From Dactylellina haptotyla (taxonomy: Eukaryota; Ascomycota; Orbiliomycetes; Orbiliales; Orbiliaceae): DNA of 64,000 nt. Both the position numbers and the translations under genes were made by a program. Positions 24,133 through 35,882 of this stretch are shown here, in pieces (position 1 is the first letter of the stretch; each line of letters starts with the position of its first letter). The stretch lies in assembly GCA_031310005.1 (NCBI GenBank), contig CM062386.1:1054001-1118000 (forward strand), given 5' to 3'. The notes under the pieces were generated by a model. That model searched no databases, was not told the DNA's origin, and saw nothing but the letters and a program-made list of their open reading frames with translations.

Positions 24133-26189
24133 TTACCTTCGCCATTCCCTTGCCCTTTCACGCTCCCGGTCTCTTTCCCTCTGTTCTCGGTCTCTATCTC
24201 TATCTCTATTGTCTCTTCGTTCGCCGCCCGGGCCGCCTCCTCCTGTACCTCCTCTGCCTTGACCTCCTTGGCCACCAACGCTGCCTCGTTCGTCTCGTCG
24301 TCTCTCGTGTCGTCTATCTTCTCCCCAATCTCTATCGTCTCTAGGCGGTCGTCCTCCATCATTCCGGTACGACGGAATATATGTATCAGTCTTATCCTTG
24401 CCTCCCTTTGGTGGTCGACCGTGTCCGTGTCCACCAGCACCTCCTTCAGGTGGCGGCGCTCGAACATCTCTAGTCTCCTTCTGCCACGCAGGTCGTCTCT
24501 CACCACCTGGTGGGGGAGGTGCAGGTCTCACATGTCGTCCATTCCCGTTCGTATGGAATGATGGTGGTTCCCCGGGGTGTCCAGACCAGTCAGCGGATGG
24601 GCCAACTCCAACAGTACCACCAGCAGGGGCGGGAGGTAACGGTCTCTGCCCAGCCTTCTTCCGTCTATCGAGTTCGTGGCTATCGGCAAATTCTGGTAGG
24701 TCGGATGGTTTCGCGGGGAGTGGTTCGACTCGGAAGTATTCATGTTCGAGGGCATCCATGGCGTTAACGCGGGTTCGGGGATCGAGTTTGAGAAGTTCGG
24801 AAAGGAGTGCGACCCCAGAGCTTCCGAGGCTAGATATGAGACGACGAGGTTAGTAGATTGCTCGTGGGGCTAGATCTCTGTCCAGGGCAACATACATATT
24901 GAATTGCGCCTCCAGGGTTCGAGTGTAAGGGGCAAAACTTTTCACCAGTCTCGCATCCGGGAGTCTCTCCCACCCCGGCATGTTCCTCTCGGTTGGTGAT
25001 CCGCAAAGTTGGAAGATGAGTTCGATTTGGTGGGTATCGCTGTTGCCGGTGAGGATAGGTCGTCCTTTCTTCATTTCTGCAAAAACACAACTATGGATAC
25101 AATTAGCATCTCCCTTTTTTTGGTGCAGGTCACAGTTCTATGGTTTCCGTACCCAACACCCCAGATATCAACCGCTGCTGTGTAGTTTCGCTCTCCCAGG
25201 CAAAGCTCGGGTGCGCGGTACCACCTCGTAACAACGTTTCCAGTGTACTGTCTGAAGGCGGTGCCGCCTCCGGATCCGGGTGTTGGTGCCGGTTCGTCGA
25301 AGCGTCGGGCCAATCCGAAATCCGCAATCTGCAAGACGCCCTTGTTGTTGATGAGTAGGTTGGCAGCTATATGGCGGGACCAGTTAGATATCGTGGTTTC
25401 AATATCGAGGCAATATATGTGACTCGTTCATCATACCCTTGATATCTCGGTGTAGAATGTTGTTCTGGTGGAGGTATTTGATGCCTTTTAGCAATTGGAG
25501 CATGAAGCATTTGATTTGGGCCTCCATCAAGGTAACCGCAGGGTTTTCAAGCAAGCCGGACAAGTCGTGATGCATGTACGGAGTAACCATCATGATCAGA
25601 CCTCTCTTCTGGCCATCCTTGCCTCCTACTCGGCGATAGCAGATCGTTAATCTCCGATTCGAATGAGTTGAAGGTCGGAAGGGTGATACGTACGCATCGG
25701 TTTTTCGACAGCCATTTCGAGTAACGGTATTACATTCGCGTGCCGTAGTTGCTTCAGGTATTTTATTTCGCGCAAAGCAGTAATCGGAAACTATAAAACA
25801 AAAAATCGCCATTAGTAATCAGGCATCGGGGTCGTGCGTGGGGCAACTGTCGACCTACTCCTTCTTTCTCATTGGTGACAGTGAATTGCTTAGTGGCTAC
25901 CATCATGCCGTTTCTTGTATCCTCGGCTTTGTATACCAATCTGTGCACCATCAAGTTAGTCTTGAGGTAGACTCCGCCGGCTTTGTGCCGTGTTAATTGA
26001 AGACTGGAGAGCGGTGTCTTACCCGAATGTTCCCTCTCCCAGTTTGTGGATCCGTTTGTAAAAACTGAGGGTCGAGCATCCTCGGTATCGATGCTGGCCT
26101 GCTTGCCGGGGGTCTTGTATCGACGGTCGTTTTGCGGGTGTGGGACGTTCGGCGACCGGGGAATCCGGCGCACGGCGTTTTTGGGACAT
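24133..26189 (-). CDS. BUR1: Cyclin-dependent kinase BUR1 (CDK9-type)
   Basis: Bur1 is the nuclear CDK that phosphorylates elongating RNA polymerase II and Spt5. Minus-strand exons are 26023-26189, 25859-25940, 25694-25790, 25437-25625, 25153-25366, 24896-25090 and 24133-24829, giving 546 aa; every joint keeps phase. Visible are the glycine loop LGEGTFGLVYKAED (50-63), the cyclin-binding helix [10 protein letters not shown] (84-93), catalytic HRDIKAANLL (174-183), [10 protein letters not shown] (194-203), and the T-loop [10 protein letters not shown] (223-232). The domain ends near [21 protein letters not shown] long disordered tail begins after [13 protein letters not shown] and becomes a run of Arg-Asp/Arg-Glu dipeptides, as in other filamentous Bur1 proteins. 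Exon 6 starts TTGTGTTTTTGC, after CCATAG rather than the nearby GCAG; that choice restores GVGCVFAEM. Confidence 0.94.
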
Positions 26190-27284
26190 TGTCCCTTGTG
26201 GCGTTCGTTGGGAGTCCGTCTTGGATAGATGGGCCGGCGGCAGAGGTCAGAGAGAGAAGATGATTTAAACGCGGCCAAAGGGGGGGCGTATTTGGCCGGG
26301 GAATGGAGGTGATGGGGACGGCGGCGAGGGGTTAGTTGGAGATGTGTGTTATCGTCGGGATGTTAGACTACGCGGTTTGAGGGAGGATTCTGGAGAGAAG
26401 AGGCAGCACGCCGGCTTGAAATCGATGTCCCGGTTGGCCTCGAGAGTGTTCTTGTGATGTCGACGCCAGAGATATATATAGCGGCGATGCGTATCGGGAT
26501 GGATGGGCGGGTTCTGCGGGAGGGGGGTGTTCGGAGGAAGGATGAGAGCGATGAAGTTGGCGGCGGAGTGGATTGTTGATGGACGAGAAGAAGACGGGAA
26601 GGGTCGTTGAATGTGGGCGGGTGGATATCCACAACAAACCGGCCAACCACGCCGCTGCCAAGAAAATCAGGGCACCGCAACTGTTTTATTACCAAGACGG
26701 GACTTCGAATCCGCACGGTAAAACAAAAGTAAGTATTCAAGGTCTTTTTCTCGAAGGACTGGAGGTACAATAAATTTTTAACTGATATATCGCACCGTAT
26801 GCAGGTTTACGAAGCAAATGGCAGCCGGGGGACCGACAAAAGTGCCCGTCCGCAAGGCAAAGACCGCAGCAAGAGATCGGAACAGGGAAGGCCGGACCCT
26901 TCGAGGATTCCGGTTATTTGGAGGCTATATGCGATCCTTGCGCCAGGTTCCGACGCCCTGGAGATCGAGCACCGGGGACGTCATCCAACACTTTTTGCCT
27001 TTTCTCAAACAAGAAACTCGCCATTCCGACAGCTCTCCTGCTGGGAACCACGGAGCGATGTTGTATGAAGGCAATAATAGTAAAGCGAGTATACGAGTGG
27101 AGGGCATATGTAACTTTGTTTTATTTCTATTCTATTTTATCATTCTAGCATCACAATATTGCGCGTATGTACCTGGCCAGCCCTACGCCGGGTTGACATA
27201 TTCGCTATCAACACTACCGCATCGATGCACATCACCGTTAGTCAAGACACCTATAAATCACTTCTTTATTCCCGAGAGATATGC
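26190..27284. other. Region between BUR1 start and the permease-family gene
   Basis: This contains the BUR1 promoter and leader and a possible small plus-strand gene. An ATG at 26579 opens a 50-codon frame (MDEKKTGRVVECGRVDIHNK) that ends at a canonical GTAAGT donor at 26730. A TATGCAG acceptor follows at about 26806, after which two frames stay open, one ending at about 27068 and one running to about 27525. No reading matches a family I know. A real small spliced gene is possible but unproven. Confidence 0.3.
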
Positions 27285-28990
27285 CTACCCGATATCTGGC
27301 TTGTATCCATTCGGGTTCCCCAAAGTATTCTGGAATATATCAAAATTAGCCAGTTCTGCGAATCAAGATGGCACAACATACCAAAATATCTCCAATATAA
27401 TTCGTCGGCTGGATACCATTTTCAAATGTACTCTGCCAGTTTCTAATAACATCGTTCGCAATTTCCACACCTGCAACGTAAATATTCACGAGCGCACTCG
27501 GGAACCCGCCCTGTGGCGCCTGTAGTAGATGATACAGCTCGTCGGTTCCAGGGGGCGCGCGGTCAAAGTCGCTTCCAGTTCTGTACAAGTTGTAGTTAGT
27601 ACTCTCCTATCCAAACAGCTGGTTTTATTGAACAACGTACCGCATAACAGCTATACGAGAAAAATCTACAAGCTCGGCAACCGCAGCTCGTACCAGCACT
27701 GCGAGAATCGCATTGTCTTCTTGCTACACATATTTAAGAGTGTTATTCTTGCTTCCGACATTCTGTTTAAAGGATCAGGAGTAGTATCACATACTTGAGT
27801 AGTGCAGTACTGTCCAGTTCCATTGGTTAACAAGTTAGTAAGATTACCGAATGTATCTGCGAGGACGGAACCAGTCCACCACTGTCAAATATCTCATCAG
27901 CGTAACTCTATCCTCAACCAATACTGGCGGACAACATACGGTATCTGCGGTTCCAGTGTCGCACTATTCACGACATATCGGGTTATTTATTAACAGTCAA
28001 TTTCTCTTCTAGGAAGACCCCTCGAACTCACCATCACAACCCCAGGTGGATCTTTCGCCGGGCTGAACTGATAGTTCTTTCTATATGCCGCCGCTTCATC
28101 TGTATCCTGTAACTTTGCTTGTTTCGCCACTGAGAATGCTCGCTTTCTCAGTGCATCGTTCAACTCGAATACCTCTGTTCCATAAATCACACTTGGGTAA
28201 ACGTTATTTTTAAACGTCTTAGTCCCCAGTCTGCCAGATGGAAATGTTCTGTGATCAGTTTACCTAAGTAGTATCATATTTCAAGCCAAAGGAAGCTCAC
28301 GTAAAATATCCACTGCTAAACCCATCCCCTCCGTTCGGCAACTGTCTCGAGTCAATCTCGTACTGCAGTGTCAACTGTACTGCATACCGCGGAAACGTAA
28401 CAGACCCGGTCGTGCCAAAATACGGGTTTATACCGCTGACTCCACCAATCAAAAAATAAGTGTTCGTCAGGTCAAACAGCCCGGAGTACGCTAATGCTGA
28501 CACGGAGGCCGCAGCGTTAATCTCCCCTTCACCGGTTGTCATATGGCAGACGTCGCCAGCAGATGTACAATGAACCTGCGGATAGAGCGGCGAGAAGCCT
28601 GGAACGGTGACATTGACACCATATAGAGAAGGCGTGTAGTTGTCGAGAAATGCGTTCGCCTCAAGATCGAACTATCGTTTCGTACATATTTTAAAGACAC
28701 CAGTCAGCATCGAATCATATCGACTACGCAGACATCCGCCCCTGAGATATAGAGATATACTGATAGCATACCATAGCAATTATCATAACCTTTGGCTTCA
28801 TTATCTCTCCCACGCCGCCAGCTCTCCCAGAGAGAAAATTTCGGTTCTGTTTCGTCGCCTGCAATTCTCTTTTTGGATTTCCAGCCCCATACCGATAACT
28901 ACGGTGTTTCGGTAATCCATATTGGTTTGCTGCGGCGCCTGCAAAGCCGGCGAACCCTACCAAACCAACAATAATATTTAAAATTCGCAT
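27285..28990 (-). CDS. Purine nucleoside permease family (NUP) protein, secreted
   Basis: NUP-family proteins are described as nucleoside transporters in Candida, but they look like secreted nucleoside phosphorylase-fold proteins. Minus-strand exons are 28772-28990, 28301-28671, 28032-28248, 27940-27963, 27795-27881, 27641-27723, 27382-27580 and 27285-27329, giving 414 aa. All phases fit. Residues 1-20 (MRILNIIVGLVGFAGFAGAA) form a signal peptide. Then come KPKVMIIAMFDLEANAF, the block around PGFSPLYPQVHCTSAGDVCH, MTTGEGEINAAASVSALAYS, and FLIGGVSGINP, followed by CDTGTADTWWTGSVLADTFG and MRTGSDFDRAPPG. These are the conserved family blocks. An earlier in-frame ATG at 29008 would add six residues; I prefer 28990 for a clean signal peptide. 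Seven introns make this one of the most fragmented genes in the window. The last exon is less certain than the rest. Confidence 0.9.
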
Positions 28991-30876
28991 TTTGACGATA
29001 TATTTCACAATATTTAATACAGTATCATTTGTCCTTCCGTAAGTTTTTCTTAAAATGTGAGGGTGAGGGAGGGTGAGAGTTTTTCTACGTTCTCTTGTGT
29101 GCTATAATATAATATAGGACAATTTTGTGTCTGCCGTCTGTGTAACTTGATCAAAGCACGGGCCTGTAGGCTCCCGAAATGACCCAACCCGGTTGTGTTG
29201 GCGGTTCAGGTACCACTCCGGACCAGCGATAGCGGATTTGAATACGGTTCCTGAGACGAAAACGGGGTAGAATGGCTTTCTAGACCAAGGCGAAATCGCG
29301 GGAAACATCTAGTATTCGGTGCTTTCATCTAACATGTAGATTATATATACTCTACCGTCTGTTCACAATGAACCTCACAAGGCGTTCCGAATTTTAGAAC
29401 CTTTTCACGGGATATGTGCCTCTAGCGCATGACGAGGTTCTGCATACCAGGTCATAGTCCCGGCATTGTGCATTCAAGCTTGAGCCTATTGGTCCACCCG
29501 AAAAATGGAAAATGAGAACCTAAGCTATTTTATTTGACCCGTAAACCGGTTCGCAATGTGTAGAGTGCTAAAAAATAGTGCTACGAATCACGCAATATCG
29601 ATAAGAATGGGATTATTGCAACTATATTTTCGACGATATGGTGTGGATAACAGCAAATAAAGACATCGTCGGAAAGTAACACGACGTACCACTACTCAAA
29701 GCATTTTCTCCATATAGCAATATCAGTATTAATATCTCCAATATATCTCATTTTTTCTCCTAGCTAAATTGCAAAATAATATTTCACGTCCGCGCGTTTT
29801 TGTGCGTATACATACCCCATATATTTCATATTATTCCGTATACGAGTCAACTTATTACCGTCTTCACTTGACGGTAGCACCTGCTCTGATCATCTTTAGC
29901 TCTTCCAGACCTCGTCGGTCATCTGCAATTTCCGGTGGAATGTGCAAAAACAGCAAGATCTGAACTCGGTTGTTGTGGTCGCAACAGGTAATTTACCCCA
30001 AAATGGAAATCCAACGTTCTCCCAACACATCCACTATAAACACCACCACAAAGTGGTATAATCACTCAAGTACGCTCTCACATTTAAAATGGTGCTTGCA
30101 CCTTTGACCTCAATAAAGTATTTTTAAGATCCCATTGCGCTAAAAAGCACAATGATTGTTATGTTCGCTCATTAGACTAATGACCCCCAATGACCCCCAA
30201 GCTATCGGATATTTTTTCAGCCCTGGTTCTATCGAACGCCAGAGAAAAACCCTGAAAATCCGCCAGCCTGCATAACAAACGAAAGCCGTCCCGAGCTATA
30301 CCGGAGCTTAATTTAAACAAGCACCACAAAAACATAACAGAAAAACGCCTAGCTTGACGAAGGAGAATATTTCTCCCTGCAAATACATCAGACGATTTTT
30401 TGGTTCCCTACACCCAATGCTTTCCCAGCCTACGTAATATTAGCTTTTCCTAGGAGCTATCCGGACTCTAGGTTGCATTCGCTGCAGCGCAATATGCAAG
30501 GTGGATCTCGAAGCCCGGTCGAACGCCAGTACGGACCCACGTTTGCTTTCGCTAGTGCATATAATAATAATAATAAATAATTTAGCTGGCATAGCTACCC
30601 ACAAATTGCTTTTATAACATAGTGGCTTCATGTACTTTGGTAATATAATGATGTTTTTCTTCTCTCACTCTACGCAAATCTTCTAATTGAAATTTATTTA
30701 TATCCTGCTGGGACGCATGCGTCTTTCGTCCGTACCGTCACGACCCTCCGAATTTTTTCTCTCTTGCACACCTGGTTTTCGCATCTGTCATTCTTTCAGC
30801 GCGCGCGTTCGGCCCTTTCCTTGTTAACGACATATACTACCCTACGCACAAAGCAGAATCTCTAAATCTGCCAACA
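28991..30876. other. Divergent intergenic region
   Basis: This separates the divergent permease-family gene and the cell-surface protein gene. It is AT-rich with many stops in all frames. It contains a perfect 10-bp tandem repeat at 30181-30200 (TGACCCCCAA twice) and a short ATA/AAT run near 30560. No gene is seen. Confidence 0.45.
30181..30200. repeat. Perfect 10-bp tandem repeat, two copies
   Basis: TGACCCCCAA occurs twice head to tail in the permease/cell-surface divergent region. Confidence 0.85.
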
Positions 30877-31514
30877 ATGAAATCCTTACTGACAGCAATT
30901 GTATTTGGGTAAGAGCTAAAATACACCAAATATCCAAAATAACCAGAACTTTGTTTTCAAAAATAAGAAACAGAACAATCACTAACCCTACCACCAGCGC
31001 CATCGCCTCGAGCACTACGGCTCTCAAAATCTCGTCCGAAACATACACATACTCTGCCTTCGCCACCGAGAAGATCGAGCCAACAACCACAATAGTCCCC
31101 ATAACCACCACAAAAGGCGTGCCCGCCGCAACCTGCGACATCACAATATTCCGCCCCGACTGCCCCTACGATCCGGACCCGTGCTGTTGGCAGCTATGTC
31201 TAGACGAAACCGCCAACTCGTGGTACTGTCTCGCCCGCTTTGCCGTGCAGCCGGACAACCTCTCCTGCGACGCATGCGTCGAAACCACGACATCTACCTC
31301 TTCAAGCTCCACATCTACCTCCACGAAAATAACCACTACAGCGCCGCAAATTTTCGCAATGGCAGGCGCCGCGTTCCCAACCGCGACTGCGAACCGCACA
31401 ATGACGACGTCCCTGCCCGCACCGACCTTTACCAATAAAGCGTCAGGTGCGTCCGCGCTGAGGATAGGTGGCGCAGCTGCGGTGATACTGCTCAGTTTCA
31501 TAGCCATGCTATGA
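30877..31514 (+). CDS. Cys-rich secreted protein with GPI-type C terminus
   Basis: Exons are 30877-30908 and 30998-31514, giving 182 aa. The intron has a GTAAGA donor and CACTAAC ten bases before CCACCAG. The split falls inside the signal peptide: MKSLLTAIVF plus GAIASSTTALK. The mature part has a Thr-rich start. A compact domain with eight cysteines follows: a Cys after VPAAT, Cys in FRPDC, a Cys pair in PDPCCWQLC, Cys in SWYC, and Cys-x-x-Cys in LSCDACV. A Ser/Thr-rich stalk then leads to a hydrophobic C terminus (ALRIGGAAAVILLSFIAML), preceded by the small residues NKASGAS, as expected for a GPI attachment signal. The cysteine spacing is not that of a CFEM domain as I know it, and I recognise no family. 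The likely site is the cell wall or outer membrane leaflet. Confidence 0.8.
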
Positions 31515-32723
31515 TCAGCACCAACACCTATATATATTCGTTTTGAGAGTTCGAGAATCCATTCCGTTATAGATCTCTTCTTTCTTTTCTATTATATTTT
31601 TCATTTTTTACTTTCCCCTCGTCTATGCTCTTTGTCTGAAGGGTTACCCGCCCGTCAAAAGCAAAGTACCGTATATATTCCTCCGTCTACCAGATTGATC
31701 GATTCCGAATTTATACACATCAGAGACACTACTCAGATCAACGGGATTTGAGCGCCAACGAGAAGGCGTAGTATCTCAAATTCGAGTATATCCTCCAGAA
31801 ACACTACACAACAAGCCGTTGGTGGTCAGCTAGAGATGAGGCTTCGCCCGCTCGAAAAGAATCGAGGACAGGAAACCCGATCAGAGGATATCACCAAGAT
31901 TCCCATATAAGCAGTTAAATCTACACCCACGCACACAATAGATATCTCCGGCCAGATTCTTTAATTTCTTTTTCACATATTAACACATTCCAAAGTCACA
32001 CCTGTATTAGCCTTTTAGTTTATAGTCAAAAAAACCTTCTTTCTCATTCATTTCAAATGTATGTATTCAAATAGGTCTGGAAATATCTCTTGAAAAAAAT
32101 CTTCTATATATGATATCCCCCTTTTCCATGCCTTTATGCAAGACCCCCCGTGTTCGCCCAACCTACCTTTTGGCTGGTGCCACGAAATTTAGAATGTTTA
32201 GAAACGAACGCCCCAACCAGCTCCAAACCAAAAAAGAAGAAAAGAAAAAGATATATCCTTAGTCTTCAAGCCTCTAGATATATGATAGAAAGATGAGAAT
32301 CGAAAAGTAAAATAAAAATAAAAAATGCAGTAGGAACAAGGTGGAGACGGGACGGGAGAAAGAGTAATGGGTCTCGAAATAGTCATTAGGGGTTATTATA
32401 GCTTCACATAACACCAAGTAGAAAAAAAGGAACCTTTAAAAAACGCCGGGCTCGTACATGCTAGGGGGAGGGGGTGTTTCTCGCTTATTGGGGAAAAGAA
32501 AATACAGGGGAAAAAAGCATTTTGTAGAACGCCGTAGACGCCACCTTCGTAATATAATGGAGTATCGTGCGCATATGATGAGGGGTAAATAATACAAACG
32601 GGAAGGTAGGTGGTGGTCATCAGAAAGATCTTAAGATCATAGGATAATAGCTATTGCTTTTAAATCAGGTAGGGGGTGTAAAAAGGGCCATGGCAATATA
32701 TTCTAATGTGATAAACTCGAAAT
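31515..32723. other. Convergent intergenic region
   Basis: This gap lies between the cell-surface gene and WAPL stop codons. It is AT-rich, with T-rich and A-rich blocks typical of 3' untranslated sequence. No gene is seen. Confidence 0.45.
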
Positions 32724-35700
32724 TCAGCGGGCGCTGTAGTTTTCAAGTTCCTCCAAGATATCCTCCAGGCGCCTGGTGTAAGAGAGCCTATTCGAGGCCT
32801 CTTCTTCTAGGCCTAGAAGAAGATCGTCCTGAGAGGATATAGCATTCTCGACCTCCTCGAGAGTTTGATTTTGGACTTTGAAAGCTGTGACCGCAATAAT
32901 AAGAGGTTCAAGTGTGCCGCGGAGTTGATTGCGGAGTTGGATTCGAATTTCGTGATCTCGGCATGCATAGGCGAGCGCAACCGTAAGATATCCGAAAGCA
33001 ACATTCAAATGCGTTTCCTCGACACTTTCAGCCAACTCAAGTCTATCGTGTCTCGCGACGAAGACATCCATAAGGGGTTTGATCAACGTCTCCTCGCCCA
33101 GTCTCTGTACGCGCAAAAACATTCGTGCCGTCTCGCTAAACTCTAACAAGTTTGACAATAAGATGCTGGTAAGGATAAGAATATCGATGTCTTTGGAAAT
33201 GTCGTCCTCTGGATCGATGATACCGTTAAGATTCTTAAACTGTTTGACACAGGTTTCCGCAACAATAGCCAGGCCGTTCCTGTGGTCGGCAATCAAGGTG
33301 CTGGTCTCTGGGTCGTCGTTGGTTCGGTCGATGCACAATTTCAAAACAGCTGTTTGGAAGTCTTTGATGCGATCCACATCCTCGGTGGAATCCATGATCT
33401 TCCATTCAAGAACCGTTGGTAGAAGATTTGACAATGTTTTCATATGGCTCTCCTCTAGAAGCTCGTTCAAAGGGGTGTGAATCCGAGCGCTCTGACTGTA
33501 ATGGCTCAAAATGCCCGCAGAAAGATAAAAGTTGGTAAGAGTCGGTCCGTCGGGTGGAACAACAAAATCGGTCACTGGGTTCAAAATTTCGACGAACTCC
33601 TGAGGATCAAATTGTTCAAGGATCGCTTTTCTGCCTTCATCTTTGTTGACACTCTTAAGCATGGTGCTGAGGATCATCAAAGCAATGTATCTCTGAGAAA
33701 AATGCCCTGGGATATCAGAGCGTATGAAGCGGCATTGAAGAAGACGTGAACGAAGCTTTCCGGTAAGAAGATTTATCTGGATCTGTAGCTTGAGAACACT
33801 ACTCCGAGCCAAGTCGTCCAGATCTTCGTCTGAAGTGAGCATGGTCTTGAGCATCTCAAAACCTCCGTTTTCAAGCATGAGGTCAATAGCACGGCCGCTA
33901 TGGAGTTCCTCATTGAGGAGGATGAACATGACCCAACCGAAGCCTATCCGGGTAAGTGCATCTTGCTCTTTGTCAAGGTCTCGAAGAAGTTTCGCGTCAT
34001 AGCTATTGAGACGAAACTTCTGAACGAATTCCTTGCCAACTTCCGTGTTGTTGGACATTCTAAAGGCAACATCAAGGACACTGAAAAGCAGGAGTTAGAA
34101 TGTAAGTTCCGAAAAAGGAAAAGGAAAACCGTGATGATAAACTTACCTGCTGCGCCTGGTAGGGTTCTCTTTCTGCGAGTCCTCCACAAGGGCGTCAATC
34201 TCATTAAGAACGCGCTGGTGGCGACCTTTTTGCAAAAGGGCATGCCGACTCATAACTTTAGGACCGTCGTCGTCGTCCATATCAAAAGCGGAGTCCTTGG
34301 CCTTGCCTTTGCCCTTTCCGGCTGCCTCCTTTTCATTGGATTTCCCTTTCGCTGGTTTTTTGGTGGCGGCGACAGCGGCGACGGCGGCGGCTTTCTCAAT
34401 TTCGGCCTCCTTCTTTTGTTTCTCCTCCTCTCGTCTGGCCTTGTTGGCGGCCTCCTCTCTGGTTCGGTTCAACTCTAGCTTCTGGTCCTCAATCTGCTCT
34501 TCTTCTGTGACTGGGTGTCTCATAGTCCTCTGGGCAACGCCATACGACTTCTTAGCAGCACCTTCGTTGCGGAACTTGGAACGGGTTGTCCTGACGCCAT
34601 AATCAGCAGCGAACATAGCGCTCTGAATCTGTGCCTGTTGTTCTGCCTCTTTGGTCTCCGTACTGACTGGGAGACTGTCTTCGACAGGTTGAGAAGCCTC
34701 TTCGACCATCTCGACAGTTTTCGCTTTCTTCAACAGTCTCTTGATCTTCTTCGCGGGTTGCTGTTCTTCGATTTCCGCAACTCGGGATTCAATCAGCTCT
34801 GTCAAAAGTGATGGCATCTCTACAGCGGATGGTTCTCTTGTTAAGGTAGGGACCTTCTTTACAGGGGAGCTCAGAGAAGCATAGGAGATATCAACTGCGA
34901 GGTCGTAAACAGGTGTGTCTACTGGTTCAGGAGCGAGGATCTCGGTGACTGGTGCTGAAGGTTTCTTAGAGGGCAATTTCGAAGTCGTATACTCCTTCTT
35001 GCTAACACCATTCAGCTGCTTCTTGGTGTTTTCGTCCTTCAAGGTTGGATACGGTAGGTTGTGGATCTTGGTCGTACGGTCTTGACGTTTGGCAGCAGGT
35101 TTCTGTACACCATCGACTTCGGCATCTTTCTCTGGCTTTCTTTTGACGGCGGTTTCCTTCGACGGCTTACTCTTCTTGAGTTTTATTTTGTGCTCAGGGT
35201 CGGAATCCGATGTTGCTCGTATCTTTCGCTTGGGTTCCTTGAGGGCTGGCCTCTTTTCCTTTGGGACTTCCTGGGTAGCTGGTTTTGTTTTGGTTCGGAT
35301 TGGCTCTCCGTCGCTATTGGAAGCCGAGGAAACAGCACATTTACCAGAAATTCGAGGCCCTGTGGTAGATCCGTTGCGAGATTCGGTAGTCAACTTTTTG
35401 GGTTTGGACTGGAGAGGTTGCTTGGAGGCACGGCCAATTGCTCCATCGTCGGATGAATCCATATCGAAGACATCGGGGGCGGGTTTCTTGGTGATTTTGT
35501 TATTGATATCGGGCTTGGTGCCGTTAGAGACAGTGGTGACGGGCTTCGAAGGTTTGGATGGTCGGGCCTGTTTTGAGGCGGCAGGCATAGCTTCGTCATC
35601 TGATGATTCCATATCGAAAACGTCCCTGGCGACTTTCTTCTTTGGGAGTTTATTATTCGTGGCCTTGGTGGTGGTGGTGGTGGTGGTGGATGTGATGCCG

Positions 35701-35882
35701 CTGGAAGGTATGCTGGATGAGGTCTTCTTCGACGGCTGAGGTGGTTGTGGCTCTGATTCGAGCGGTCTCTTGGGCTGGGAGGCCTTCTTTTCCATGGCGC
35801 GGTTCTTGAAGATGTCATTGAACTCATCTTTGAGGCCGCTGCTCAGGCGGGACCCGCGGTACGTTTTTCGTTCGCGCATCAT
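32724..35882 (-). CDS. WAPL/Rad61-type cohesin-release factor
   Basis: Wapl proteins open the cohesin ring with Pds5 and so regulate chromatid cohesion and heterochromatin. Minus-strand exons are 34147-35882 and 32724-34080, giving 1030 aa. The 66-base intron has a GTAAGT donor and a TTTTCAG acceptor, and it joins TRRSR to SSVLDVAFRMSNN. The first half is disordered and Lys/Ser-rich, with MMRERKTYRG at the start. It carries two copies of an FDM(E/D)SSDD motif at about 88-96 and 138-146, and a third relative (FDMDDDD) at about 533. The conserved helical WAPL domain begins near ALLQKGRHQRVLNEIDALVE and continues in exon 2, with LNSYDAKLLRDLDKEQDAL and blocks such as FSQRYIALMILSTML. The assignment rests on these patterns and overall architecture. 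The gene is divergent from ELF1. Confidence 0.78.

Noticed and set aside
23741-24262. 173-codon plus-strand Lys/Arg-rich frame
   Set aside because: It lies antisense to the BUR1 end and 3' region and is low-complexity.
26368-26770. Two overlapping minus-strand frames upstream of BUR1
   Set aside because: Low-complexity Ser/Pro/Arg sequence from a GC-rich leader; they match no family.
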